Shown piece by piece: positions 11,901 through 23,283 of a stretch of 64,000 nucleotides of DNA (its first letter is position 1; each line of letters starts with the position of its first letter). This DNA is from Ricinus communis (lineage: Eukaryota; Streptophyta; Magnoliopsida; Malpighiales; Euphorbiaceae), in assembly GCF_019578655.1 (NCBI RefSeq), contig NC_063257.1, positions 22,940,001 through 23,004,000 on the forward strand, given 5' to 3'. The notes below the pieces were generated by a model. It saw only the letters and a list, made by a program, of their open reading frames with translations. It ran no database searches and was not told where the DNA came from. The position numbers and the translations under genes are program-made.

Positions 11901-12708
11901 TCTTCTTCTCCTCCTTCCCCGATTTCCCTTCTTCCTCCTTCCTTCTTTCTTTTCTTTCCTTTTCCTCTCCATATCAACCTTTGGTTCCTGTACTTTTCTT
12001 CTTTACCATTTAGTCCCTCAACTTATTAAATTAAATGCAAAATTTTCGATTAATCCTTAAACTTTTCTTTAGCTTTTCAATTAAGCCCCTAACTATTTAA
12101 TTTGGGCCAAATTAAAATTATTGAAAATATAGAATTATCTATTACCCTTGCTTTTAAATATAAAGTTACCAAAATGCCCTTACTGACACATTTAAATATA
12201 AAAATACCAACCATACAAATTTTCATTTAAAACCCCAAATTGAAACAATTATATTTTCAATCCTTATTCCAAAATTAATTGCCAATTTAATCCTAACACT
12301 TAATTAACTTAATTAATCAATTTACTAATTATTTTCCAATTAAATCAACACCATTAGCTAATTAAAATTCATCATTCTTAAATAAATTCTTTTATAAAAT
12401 ATTATTTATTAATTCTTTCATAATTCTCAAATATAGAATTTTTAATTTATATATTCATATTGGGGAGAAAATCAAATGACCAAAAATATAATTTATTGCC
12501 CAAGGAATTTACTTAATTAATTTCTTGAAAATCAAACTAATTTGATATAGAAAAATAACTCTCTTATTTTTATCTACCATTGAAATTCTACTTTAAATCA
12601 TCCCAATTAAACTAATTAAAAATAAAGTAATATTAATTTAAATAAAAACTCGTTATTAATTATTTCTAATATTATTATTATTAAAAAGGAAAAATTTCGG
12701 GTATTACA
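8936..12708 (-). mobile_element. LARD-1: long-LTR non-autonomous gypsy derivative (5' half)
   Basis: On the minus strand this is a 5' LTR (9829-12708), a decayed tRNA-iMet-type PBS (plus-strand GCTCTAATACTA at 9813-9824) and about 890 bp of internal DNA (8936-9828) without pol. The internal DNA is collinear with 55998-56906 of LARD-2. Examples are the shared words GGTGATGATACCCCCTATCACC and TGCTCGACATTCCACGTACT. CRM-1 cuts it at 8935/8936, and the rest lies left of the window. At 12708/12709 it joins Tekay-like gag sequence, its own target. Confidence 0.8.
9829..12708 (-). repeat. 5' LTR of LARD-1
   Basis: About 2.9 kb. Read on - it starts TGTAATACCCGAAATTTTTCC (at 12708) and ends GGATCGTGACA (at 9829), as in Tekay/Del-type gypsy LTRs. 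It is collinear with the LTRs of LARD-2 (52597-55237 and 56907-59750). A pyrimidine-rich stretch at 11890-11990 produces overlapping, low-complexity ORFs that are not genes. The 12050-12700 part is very AT-rich. Confidence 0.85.
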
Positions 12709-12988
12709 AGCTTATTATACTGAGACATGGGAACCTCGTCCGAATTCCTAATACCGAACCCACTATTGTGGCTCCCTGAACCCTGGGTAGCTTGATGCTG
12801 TTGAAAAGCCAACAACTCCCCTAAAGCCCTCTGCATCCGAGTCATACCGGCTACAAACGCTTCAACTAGGCTGCCGCTCGAGGCCTACCTTGCCTCCTAG
12901 AATCACGAGCTGGGGCTGGTGGGGCCGAGTGGATGAAAACCTCATCTTGGGCAGCTACTGCTGCTGCAACCGCTTGAGTCCTCGGCAT
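12709..12988 (-). pseudogene. Gag N-terminus of the Tekay-like element (broken)
   Basis: The ATG at 12988 opens MPRTQAVAAAVAAQDEV, an alanine-rich start typical of these gag proteins, and reads on through SAPPAPARDSRRQGRPR. The frame then reaches a stop at about 12866. One base away the sequence continues as SLVEAFVAGMTRMQRALGEL and QQHQATQGSGSHNSGFGIRN up to 12709, where LARD-1 cuts it. Only about 90 codons remain. It is a structural capsid fragment with no domain beyond the N-terminal arm. Confidence 0.65.
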
Positions 12989-13162
12989 AGCAAGGGCTAA
13001 AAATAAATAGTAAGATATCAAACCTAACAGACTCTCTAATGTATAGCACAAATACTAGAATCAACGAAATATGCAAGGACAGACTCGACCCTAGCTCCGA
13101 AGTAGTTAAGGAAGTTAACCTAGGTCGAAGATAATCTAAACTTAGGCTCTGATACTAACTTT

Positions 13163-15439
13163 TTCATGACCCGATCAGTGTGCTCGTGACTAGTACTAAG
13201 GAATGGGTAGGCTTAAAGCCACTAGAACTCGTAGTAAGCCTAACTAATTACCAATTCAAATATGTATACATATGCATGCTATTAAAACAGTCTAGCATTT
13301 CATTCACAAATCTCCAGCTGGATGCTAGCAAATATTCCATAACTTGTTACAGATCAAATTCAAACATAATATGCCAGGTACACTACTGTAGAGAGCCTAG
13401 AATTTTAAGTAATTCAAAATACAAAAGTAGAAATTAATTATAATAAGCCCGAAGGAGAAAGAAGTCGGGCTGTCAAGAGGAAGACGACGGAGAACCTAGT
13501 TGTCACCTAAAAAATCTAAAATTGAGACTGTCAGCCTCGAGAATGAGTTAAAATCATATAATCTTATAACAAATACAGTCTTTTCAATAAAATATTTATT
13601 TAATCAGAATAATATATCATATTGCCATAATTCAGAAAAATACAATTTAAATACTTATGGGACGAGTGCCTCAGCAGAACCCTAACCTAAATACTAATAG
13701 CCTTTCGGGTCTCTTATTCCAATAGGTCTGGCGCCCAGAGAGCAAAGCTCAACCAAGGTCCTTAAATCTAGCATGGTCACTTGATTCCCAAATAAGCCAG
13801 CACCTAGAGAGCAACGCTAGACCAAGGACCTTCCTCCGGTAGTCAAATTTTTACAGCCCAGAGAGTTGTATTCGACCAAGCCAAAACCCAAAAATAACCT
13901 TTTACTACTTGTCTCTAATTGATACCGGTACGCACGCGGTCCTGATTTAACCCATTAGGTGGTATGTTCTACTGCCGCCTCATCCCGATGTTACAATCAT
14001 AGCATTAATAATAATTATAAATAGTATATATCACAAGCAAATATAAATTATTCAATAACACATTAAGAATTAAAGTTGAATAGCTTCAAGTGTAGCAAGC
14101 ATGCAAATTATGTGTAATAATAATAATAATAAAAAATAACAATAATATGATAGCAAAAATAATAGTAATAATAATAACAATGATATCGATAAGAACGAAA
14201 ATAAAATTTCTAATAATGATACTAATAATATTTTTAATAATTATTAATCAAATAAAACCACTAGTAATAATGCTAATAATAATCATAATAATTGTTAATC
14301 AATTAACATCGTATTTAATTTAGACATGACAAAAGTACAGTTGATTATATGACTTTAACTCACAGTTCTGTCACGTTCTGCAGTCTGCTCCTATGCCTCG
14401 GGTGGAGCTGGCTGGACGAACATATAATCTATTCACAAAAACAACTCAATTAATAAGATATTCTTAATTTATTTTAAGCCTAGACTCCTGAATTACACTG
14501 TCTATGAAATTCAGAGTCGCAATTCTATCAAAAATTCGGCATAACCTCCCCTAAAATATGGACATTTACCCCCCCATATAATGAGTTCAGAATTTGCTAG
14601 AAACACTTCAAATATTCCGTAATTATTTAATGGGAGTCAGGCCACAAAAACTGAATTATTTTTTCTCAACTCCGCAACACACCATATATCACAATTAATT
14701 ACAGACAGTACGTCATTAATATTTATTTCACAACCAAACCATAAAATTTTTTCTAGTATTTAAACTAATCAAATACAACCACATCTATCACAAACCAGAA
14801 CAATAATTAATCATACTAATTGATTTGTAATATTTATATCTAGGTCATAATTAATTAAATCTAATTAAATTAAATTATTTATAATTAATAATTAACAAGA
14901 ATAATATTTTCTAAAATTATAAAATAATTTTTAAGGTCCAAATAAAATTATACCGAGCTGAAAACCCAAAATTCTGCGCGTTTGAAAAATACAGGTGTTC
15001 GAAAGATGGTACTGCCAATGGTGTTAGATTTTAAATCCCGAAGCGCCTACGTGAAGCTTGAGTTGTGAGGAGTCCGAAAAACGTAACTGCTTTTGCTAGA
15101 AACTCGCCGAAAGCAACCGGATCGAGGCTAGAAAGTCTCGGCTCCAACGAGGATGCACACTACTACCGGTGGGGATAACGCGGCCGGGAAGCTCGGCTCA
15201 GGGGGTTTTCGATGACAGGGACTCGTTTATAGCATCGGGCGAGTGAAAGGACGGTGATAGGAGGTTGCTTCAGTGGTGGCAGCTCCTTTTTGGCCTTTAA
15301 CGTCGGCGGTAGGGGGGGGGGGGAGGGGGAAGAAAGGAAAAAGAAGAAGAAGAAGAAGAAGAAGAAAAGAGAGGGAATAAGGAGGAAAAGAAAAAAGTTT
15401 TTCTTTTTATTTATTTAATTTTATTTTTAGGGTTTTACA
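13163..15439 (-). repeat. 5' LTR of the Tekay-like element
   Basis: About 2.28 kb. On - it starts TGTAAAACCC (at 15439) and ends GGGTCATGAA (at 13163), a mutated TGACA end. It contains an AATAAT trinucleotide-rich zone (14110-14300) and a G run followed by (GAA)n at 15308-15370. The start word TGTAAAACCC and the PBS two bases beyond the other end support the limits. Confidence 0.75.
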
Positions 15440-16289
15440 AAGCGGGTCCCTTTTTCATAATTGAATATTTAATTAGGTTAATCAAATAAATGAGGAATTA
15501 GGCTAAGCTTAATAAAATGGGTTAGAATTAGGTGGACCTAACATGTTGTATTATTTGATGTGTAGAACAATTATTATGCTGCATTTATAGAAAAAAGTTA
15601 TTAATTAATAAAATTGAAGGTGTCTTTAATGATTACGGCACTGCAAGGCTTTTTTACCTAATCGAGAACACGTTAACTAGTCACAGAAACTAGCTCTCCA
15701 ATTTCTGACCAATTGATGTTGATTTGGTAATCTGAAAGGGTATATTCCGTTTGATTCTCCGCCTTAGCATGTGCCATATCATTAGGGGAAGTTAGGGAGT
15801 GGGACCCGCTGGCTAATTGGACTGACTTTTATGACATGACACATGCTAAGGCAGAGAATCAAACGGAATATACCTTCTCAGATTGCAAAATCAGCATCAA
15901 CTGGCCGGAAATTGATATACTTTCATGTAGTTTGGCTACCAATTAGATTCAAATTAAAGTATTTATATCAATTTGAAATATGGTCCAAAGAATTGGTACC
16001 AGCTTTCATCATTATCTAAAATTTATTTACGGACCATGTTCACCATCAGAAAAACAATGGGTGCTTTAAGATGTTGACAAATGTTTAAGGAATTATAAAA
16101 ATTCCTTATATGAAGAAAACTTTCATAAGCACAAATCATTAACTGAATAGAAAGATAATCCACCACTAAAGACGAAGAATGAAGAATGGGAAACACTTAT
16201 TGCTAGATGGTATTCGAAAAAATGACAAGTAATATCTACTATACTTATTGCATAAATGGCATATGCATGTATTCAATTAGACATATTAT
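15440..16289. other. AT-rich interval between Tekay-like LTR and LINE
   Basis: No ORF of note. The only structured object is the 214-bp fold-back at 15700-15913. The rest is AT-rich, unassigned DNA and may be the oldest sequence visible on this side of the LINE. Confidence 0.4.
15700..15913. mobile_element. MITE-like fold-back element
   Basis: Arms of about 80 bp at each end are near-complementary: AATTTCTGACCAATTGATG at the left and the complement AATTTCCGGCCAGTTGATG at the right. The inner part TATATTCCGTTTGATTCTC is shared exactly in inverted orientation. A short centre of about 45 bp separates the arms and there is no coding capacity. Such a compact inverted repeat is typical of a miniature inverted-repeat transposon. 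I could not find a clear target duplication, so the superfamily is open. Confidence 0.65.
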
Positions 16290-16307
16290 TAATATAAGAT
16301 GTACTAT
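16290..16307. repeat. Left target-site duplication of the LINE
   Basis: TAATATAAGATGTACTAT, identical to 46695-46712. Its length of 18 bp and its position at the 3' end of the minus-strand LINE are as expected for L1-type target-primed insertion. Confidence 0.85.
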
Positions 16308-16347
16308 CTTTTTGAAAAGGGTGGAATTCATTTCAAAAAAAAACCAA

Positions 16348-16786
16348 TTACATCCTTAATTGACAAGTAAACTCAACAAGCAGTTGTTTATGAGCATCTA
16401 ATTTCTGAATAATCTCAACAATAATCGGACCAATCTCAGCGTAGATGTCCTCCTTAGCTTGAATCCTGGTAACGACATTAGCAGAGTCAGTTGCCAGAGT
16501 AGCCCCTGTAATACCCATTTGTACAGCTATCTGTAAGCTTGCTTTAACGACAATGGCTTCATCAACGTCAACAGGAAAGGCCTGCATGATTCTCTAGGCA
16601 CCCGATGCCAAAACCTAGCATTTATGATCACGCATCACTATACCAAGTCTTGATACACTGAGACTATGATTAATGGCTACATCTATATTAATCTTGATGG
16701 ATCTCTCAACTGGGGCTTCCTAGCCATTACTTATAATAGTAGTCACGACCTTCTTTTGGTTTTGAGTTTGAAACTTATGTAGATAA
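16348..16786 (-). pseudogene. LINE ORF2 C-terminus: RNase H-like domain
   Basis: The reading continues from 23284 across the Copia A target duplication as DYLHKFQTQNQKKVVTTI. It then reads ERSIKINIDVAINHSLSVSR (first catalytic Asp in INIDVA), LGIVMRDHK, VDEAIVVKASLQIAVQMGIT and TLATDSANVVTRI (TDS catalytic Asp). It stops at 16348. This matches the plant LINE/RVT_3 RNase H layout. Internal stops are present and the usual asparagine-rich end is missing. Confidence 0.8.
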
Positions 16787-17265
16787 TGATGGAATTAATA
16801 ATTAACCCAAGAATCAAATCTTGTCTAGAAATTGTTTGATAAGATCAAAGGAAGCGGAAGCGTACCAGAATCCATGATTGAACGAATAGTATAGCCTTCT
16901 GATTGATTGTATCTTTTATTTCTGTTCTGATGGATGGGAATCAGGAAGAGAAAAATGAAAAACAAATTGATTTGATACTTCAATTAGGGACCACACCTAT
17001 TTATAATAAATCCTTATGTGTGAAATTACCAGTTTGTCCATCATTAATTAATAATTTACACTTCAGGAATTCTACACATATATTAACACCAAACTTTATA
17101 TTTAGATGACATGGACCATTACATAAAATTATATCACTTCAATTAGGTCCTTAAACTTTATAATAGTAATATGTATATGATTATTAGCCATAATACATGT
17201 ACGTCTACATGTCCAAATGTATTTATAAATATGTAAGCACATAGTGTACAATCCAAATTCTAATA
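16787..17265 (-). repeat. 3' LTR of Copia A
   Basis: 479 bp. Plus strand TGATGGAATT...AATTCTAATA, so the coding strand runs TATTAGAATT...CCATCA. It matches 22857-23278, with the length difference from indels near its left end. The GATAA duplication abuts it on the left. Confidence 0.9.
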
Positions 17266-17659
17266 ATCTCCCACTTGGATTGCACTACCATGTGCTCATA
17301 TTATAGAAACTATTGATCATATATAAATCACTATTACTAAATGTGCGCAAGAATGAAGATATATCATCTAAATCAATCTCGTCCATTAATCTTAACAACG
17401 TAAAGACTAAAGAGGCAGTCGTTGTCATTTCGCAACTAAACCCACAATAATCTCATACATCAACTTGACTAAATGACATAGATCAAGTGTGGATGTGTAG
17501 CATGGAAATTACATGTAATGTGAACATTCACATGTCTATTTCCAACTGGTCCAACCTTAACCGAATTAGATCAGAATTCAGAGTAAATCAAATTAGTACG
17601 TGACAACTAAATAATATTATGATATTAAATACAAAATGTAACACAAAACTCCCACTAAA

Positions 17660-20600
17660 TTAAACTATATCAAATGTAATGACACCCATATGACCAATAT
17701 GCTCATGAAAGGCCAAAGGTTTCAATGCCTTAGTAAATGGATCCGCTAGCATGGAGTTTGTTCCTATTAGCTCAATGATAATAAAACCACTATGTACTCT
17801 TTCTTTCATAACAAGGAACTTAATATCTATATGTTTAGATCTAGAAGAGCTCATGTTGTTATTTGAATACAAGATTGTTGCTCGATTGTCACAATATAAT
17901 TTGAGTGGCCTTTCAATGCCATCGACTACTCGCAATTTTGTAATAAAGTTACGCAGCCATATAGCATGATTGGATGCTTCATAACAAGCAACAAATTCAG
18001 CTTCCATAGTGGATGATGCAACGAGTGTCTGCTTAGCACTCTTCCAAGAAATTGCATCACCAGCTAATATAATTATATAACTAGATGTTGATTTTCGACT
18101 ATCTTGACATCCAACAAAGTCGGAATCAGAAAACCCAATGATCTCAATTTTATCCGACCTTCTATATGTGAGCATATAATCCTTAGTATTTTGTAAAGAT
18201 CTAAAGACTCTTTTGGCTGCTAACCAATGTTCTCTTCTCGGATAACTTTGATATCTGCCAAGCATTCCCACAATGTATGCAAGATTAGGTCGTGTACAGA
18301 CCTGTGCATACATCAAATTCCCTGCTGCTGAAGCGTAAGGAATATTCTGCATAAACTTGGATTTCAAATCATTTCTCGGACACTGTTTCAAACTGAACTT
18401 ATCTCCTTTAGACACAGGGGTATCATGAGGTTTATAATTTTGCATGCCAAAGCGTTGTAGTACTTTTTCAATGTAACCCTTCTGTGATAATCCCAAAACT
18501 CCGTGAACAATCATGATGGATTTAGATCCCTAATACGAAAGATGCTTCACCAAGATCTTTCATTTTAAATTTATTCAATAAAAATTTCTTGGTTTCCCGA
18601 AGCAATTCCACATCGCTACTAGCAAGCAAAATATCATCCATCTATAAGACCAAGAATATGAATCTACTCCCACTGAATTTATAGTATACACAATCTTCAA
18701 CAGTATTCACTTCAAAACCAAATGAGGGAACTTGATGAAATTTCAAATATCATTGATGAGAAGCCTGCTTGAGCCCATAAATGGATTTCTTAAGTTTACA
18801 AACCAATTTGTTAGTTTCCTTGGAAGTCAACCCTTCTGGTTGTTTCATATAAATAGTTTCCTTAATGTCTCCATTGAGAAAAGCAGTTTTGACATCCATC
18901 TGATGTAGCTCAAAATCAAAATGCGCCACAAGAGCCATAATAGTCCTGAAAGAGTCTTTCAATGAAACTGGAGAGAAAGTCTCCTTATAATTAATACCTT
19001 CCTTTTGAGTGAATCCTTTAGCGACAAGACGAGCTTTATATCTCTTTATATTGCCTTGTGAATCCCTTTTGGTGTTAAATACCCATTTACAGCCAACCAG
19101 TTTCATACCTTCTAGCAATAAAACAAGATCCCAAACGTTATTGTCTTTCATGGATTGCATTTCTTCACCCATAGCATTTATCCACTTATGAGAATTAGAA
19201 CTTTCAGTTACTTCATGAAAAGTGAGTGGATCATCTTCCATTAAGTCAACATGTTCTTCATTCTCTATGAGATATACATAATCATATGAAAATGTACTTT
19301 TCCTTACTCTAGTAGATCTTCTTAAAGGCTCTAACTCATTTTGAATTTGAGGTTGTTGAGTTTGATCTTGATGCTCCTCATAAATGATCTGTTGAGGAAC
19401 TACTGGATGATCTACAAGTAATGCTTGTTGATCTTGATGAGTAGGAAGTTCAACATCATTATCTTGTAATGGATCTTGATGTTGTTGTTGAATAATGTTA
19501 GGTATGACAACCTGATCATTATCAACAATACCCGTATAGAGAGGAAAATTTATTGAATTCTCTTCAAAGGCAAAGTTATTATCCTTATCTTCCCCTCCAA
19601 ACTCAACATCCTTAAAGAATCGGGCAGTTCCTGTCTCAAAAAATGTTCTTGTTTTGGGATTGTAGAATTTATACCCCCGTGATCTTTTTGCATATCCCAC
19701 AAAATAACTACTAATAGTTCTTGCATCCAGTTTCTTTTCATATGGCCTATAAGGCCTTGCCTCAGCTGGACATCCCCAAACTAGTAAGTGCTTTAAGACT
19801 GGTTTTTTTACTAGTCCATAACTCATAAGGGGTTTTCTTTGTAGCTTTTGTAGGAACTCCATTAAGGATATAAACTAAGGTCTTTAATGCATCAGCCCAT
19901 AGAGAGTGAGGTAAAGTTGTACAATAAATCATACTTCTTACCATATCCTTAGGGGTTTTATTGCATCTCTCTGCTACACCATTCATGTTTGGAGAACCTA
20001 GCATGGTGTATTGAGGGACAATCCTACATTCTTCTAAAAAACGAGCAAAAGGACCTGGACGTTGTTCACCAGATCCATCATATCTACCGTAGTATTCACC
20101 ATCACGGTCAGATCTAATGGTCTTAATAGTCTTACCAAGTTGATTTTCAACTTCAGCTTTAAATGACTTGAAAAAGTCTAATGCTTATGACTTCTCATGA
20201 ATTAAATATAGGTAGCCATATCGAGAATAATCGTCAATGAATGTGATAAAGTATTATTGACCATTCCATGAAATTGTAGGAAATGGCCCATAAATATCCG
20301 TATGTATCAGTTCTAAGACATCTTTAAGTCTCTCGGCTCCTACTTTTCTCTTGTTTGTAATTTTACCCTTAATGCACTCAACACAAGTATCATAATCCAA
20401 ATGATCAAACTTTTCAATAATCCCTTCCGACACAAGCCCGTCAATTCTCTATTTAGAGATATGACCCAAACGTTTGTGCCATAAAGAGAACGAATTTTCA
20501 TTTAAAAATTTACGTTTAGTGCCTTTGGTTTGAACATTGAGGGACTCACCATACGAAGATATCGTATCAAGTAAATATAGATTTTCATAATCAGATAAAG

Positions 20601-20960
20601 TACTAGTTCCAACAAGCATAGAATTAAAATAAACATTACATTTTTTGTGTCCAAATGAACAAATAAATCCTTCTTTGTCCAATACAAAAACCGAAACTAA
20701 ATCTTCGTCTAAAAGATGGTATAATAAATGTGTTATTTAATTCTAAATAAAAACCAGTATATAATAATAACTTAAAAGTCCCTATGCCTTGAACTTCCAC
20801 TGGATTCCCAACCCCCATGTATATGAATTTCTCATCATTATTGGGTTTTCAGTAGTTCAAGCAACCCTGCGTAGATATACTTATGTGAGTTGTTGCACCA
20901 GAATCCAATCACCAAGTATATAAGTGCAATTTTTCTTCATATAAGAAGGGTCCTTATAAA
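17660..20960 (-). pseudogene. Copia A pol: protease, integrase, RT, RNase H (broken)
   Basis: From high to low coordinates: a protease DSGATTHIS motif at about 20900; GNPVEVQGIGTF; integrase zinc finger WHKRLGHIS with CVECIKGK; catalytic positions in [17 protein letters not shown] (usually RGGEY) and [23 protein letters not shown] from KWINAMGEEMQSMKDNNVW through MDVKTAFLNGDI and KKSIYGLKQA; and RNase H with GFSDSDF, MEAEF and YCDNRA. The RT active site, normally YVDD, reads stop-MDD at about 18645. Several other stops and frameshifts occur, for example at 18750, 19862 and about 20230. It is non-functional. Confidence 0.85.
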
Positions 20961-20964
20961 AGAA

Positions 20965-21618
20965 TCATTTCTTTTCTGTACATCCCTTAGACATGTCCTT
21001 ATGCTTCTTTTGTGCTTGTGACACCACAATCTCCTTACCTTTCCTCTTCTTACCACAGCCTGAAAAGGTTGATGCCAAATGAGCACTCTCAATCTTATGT
21101 TGTTTCATCCTATCTTCCTCTTCCACTAAATGAGAGATGAGCTCATTAAATGTCCATTTGTCTTTCTGACAATTGTAGTTGACCTCAAACTGTCCAAATT
21201 GCGGAGGAAGTGATATCAACACTAAATGAATGAGCAAATCTTCCGAATGCTCTATCTTTAGTGATTTCAATTTTCTAGCAAGATGAGACATTTCTAAGAT
21301 GTAGTCCCTTACGCTCCCATTACCTTTATACCTCACAGAGACAAGTTTTCTTAAAGATGCACTTGTCTCTGCCTTATCACTTTTGGCAAGGCACTTTTCA
21401 AGGGTATTAAGGAAGCTTTTGGTATTAGTTTCCTCAGACATAATGTCCAGAAATGTCTCTGGGATAGCATTTTTTATTATCATAAGACTCATGCGATTAA
21501 AGCGGTTCCACCTCTCAAAACTCTTCTTATCCTCAGAAGAGCTTTGATTTGTAAGAGGTGTAGGATGTGGCTCTCTCGATGCAAGGTCTAAATCCATGCA
21601 TCCTAAGACCATAGTCAC
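20965..21618 (-). pseudogene. Copia A gag
   Basis: About 217 codons remain open, including FERWNRFNRMSLMIIKNAIP, KCLAKSDKAETSASLRKLVS, GSVRDYILEMSHLARKLKSL and LPPQFGQFEVNYNCQKDKWT. This is the UBN2-type gag core of copia elements. It ends in KKRKGKEIVV...CTEKK, where a CCHC zinc knuckle would be expected, but only one Cys remains before the stop. The true start is uncertain because the frame opens just upstream of MTMVLGCMDLD. Confidence 0.75.
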
Positions 21619-22841
21619 CTTATTTTTTCAAGTTTTAAAATTACTACCATTAAGCATCGGAACACTATTAATTATGGTAGTAACAGAAGTAGCATTAACA
21701 GTATCAGCAGTACAAAGAACAATATATAAAACATATAATCAGCTCATACATATATCCATAACTAAAATAGTGATTAATTATACCAATAATAATAACCCAT
21801 CTCAAGATAACCAATGTGACATCAAATCTAATCTTTGGATAAAGAATTTGACTCATAGTATACTTTCTTGGTGTAGCAATCAAGTGGAAATGATAAAATC
21901 CCATCAAACATTTAGCCTTCCTTTGGACTGACTAAACGCGCATAATGGACACCTTATAATCATCTCACTCATTAGCATATGCATGTGTAAATTTCTGCCA
22001 AATGATAGTCTTCCTTTGGGCCGACATATTATTCGCATGAATTAAAAAAAAACACACATACTACCATCTTAGTAATTCACAATCAAAGATTTTCCACAAT
22101 AGATGTCATGTTTGTGACAATATTGTTTCAATTAATTGAAGTGAGAAACTAATTATAATTAATTTAGATTATATAATTAATCACTAATTATAAGCAGAAA
22201 AATGTTTGCAATCCTAATGCATATAAATAATAAATAAAAATATATAAATGTATTTATTTCAAATAAAATATCATTTAGAAAATGAATAAATTAAATGAAT
22301 AAAAAATAGGCAGCCTTTAAATAATTAAAGACATGTTTTTAAAACGGTATTGCACCATATCATCCATTTAGACATTTGAAATGAATAACCGCTATCGTGA
22401 TACGGTTATTAAATCAAAAACAGTTTGTCACAGAATCCGGAAAAACAATAACGACCATCGCGTCAATTTCAAACTACACAATTTTGCAATCCAGCAAATT
22501 TAGAAAATGGAAGCCATGACAATGCAGTGATGTTGGGTCAATATCCAAAATCAACAACGGTACAACACAAAAGGGAAAATAAAATTTTTGGGAATGGATT
22601 GATAAATTACACATAATCGTCAACAAGTTATAATTCAAAACGGTAAGTCTTAAGCATCAAGACATTCAATTTAAGATGATATTACACCAAAATTAATAAT
22701 TAATATCACCATAAATAAATGAAATCAAACACATATGACGAGTGATCATAAACAATTATTAAGTTCTAAACATCATCGATTCTTTCATATAATATAAATA
22801 ATTATATAAAAATTGAATCAAAACAATTCTAAAACAAGATT
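21619..22841 (-). other. Copia A leader, about 1.2 kb, non-coding
   Basis: This AT-rich stretch lies between PBS and gag on the minus strand and has no convincing ORF. It is unusually long for a copia leader. Nothing else recognisable was seen in it. Confidence 0.5.
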
Positions 22842-22854
22842 GGCTCTCATACCA
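22842..22854 (-). promoter_or_regulatory. Primer binding site of Copia A
   Basis: Coding-strand TGGTATGAGAGCC lies two bases after the LTR end. It differs by one base from the tRNA-iMet complement TGGTATCAGAGC, and it sets the orientation as minus. Confidence 0.85.
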
Positions 22855-22856
22855 AT

Positions 22857-23278
22857 TGATGAAATTAATAATTAACCCAAGAATCAAATCTTGTCTAGAA
22901 ATTATTTGATAAGATCAAAGGAAGCAGAAGCGTAGCGTACCATTGATAGATGGGAATCAAGAAGAGAAGAATGGAAAAAAAATTGATTAGATATTTCAGG
23001 GACCACACCTATTTATAATAAATCTTTATGTATGAAATTACTAATTTGCCCATCATTAATTAATAAGTTACAATTCAGGAATTCTACACATATATTAACA
23101 CCACATTTTATATTTTAGATGACATGGACCATTACATAAAATTATATTACTTTAATTAGGTCCTTAAACTTTATAATAGTAATATGTATATGAATATTAA
23201 CCACAATACATATACGTCTACATGTCCATATATATTTATAAATATGTAACCATATAGTGTACAATCCAAATTCTAATA
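22857..23278 (-). repeat. 5' LTR of Copia A
   Basis: 422 bp, the partner of 16787-17265. It has the same unusual TA...CA termini, and GATAA follows directly at 23279. Confidence 0.9.
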
Positions 23279-23283
23279 GATAA

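Larger units (their letters stand above)
12709..15439 (-). mobile_element. Tekay-like gypsy element, 5' end (LTR, PBS, start of gag)
   Basis: On the minus strand: LTR 13163-15439, PBS (plus-strand GCTCTGATACTA, 13146-13157, one mismatch to the tRNA-iMet complement), leader, and gag start at 12988. It is interrupted at 12709 by LARD-1, and the remainder lies left of the window. Its LTR is related to but clearly diverged from the LARD LTRs, so it may be an autonomous relative rather than a family member (inference). Confidence 0.75.
16787..23278 (-). mobile_element. Copia A: complete but dead Ty1/copia element
   Basis: 6492 bp, flanked by GATAA at 16782-16786 and 23279-23283. On -: 5' LTR 22857-23278, PBS 22842-22854, a long AT-rich leader, gag 20965-21618, pol 17660-20960, polypurine tract (AAGTGGGAGAT, 17266-17276) and 3' LTR 16787-17265. 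Domain order protease, integrase, RT, RNase H is that of copia. It lies within the LINE ORF2, between the zf-RVT region and RNase H. The LTRs begin TA on the coding strand instead of TG. Confidence 0.9.

Noticed and set aside
11454..12060. Several overlapping ORFs of up to 172 codons on both strands
   Set aside because: They lie in the pyrimidine-rich part of the LARD-1 LTR. Their translations are low-complexity (poly-Arg/Lys/Glu or Leu/Phe/Ser), and the same LTR region in LARD-2 does not keep the frames.
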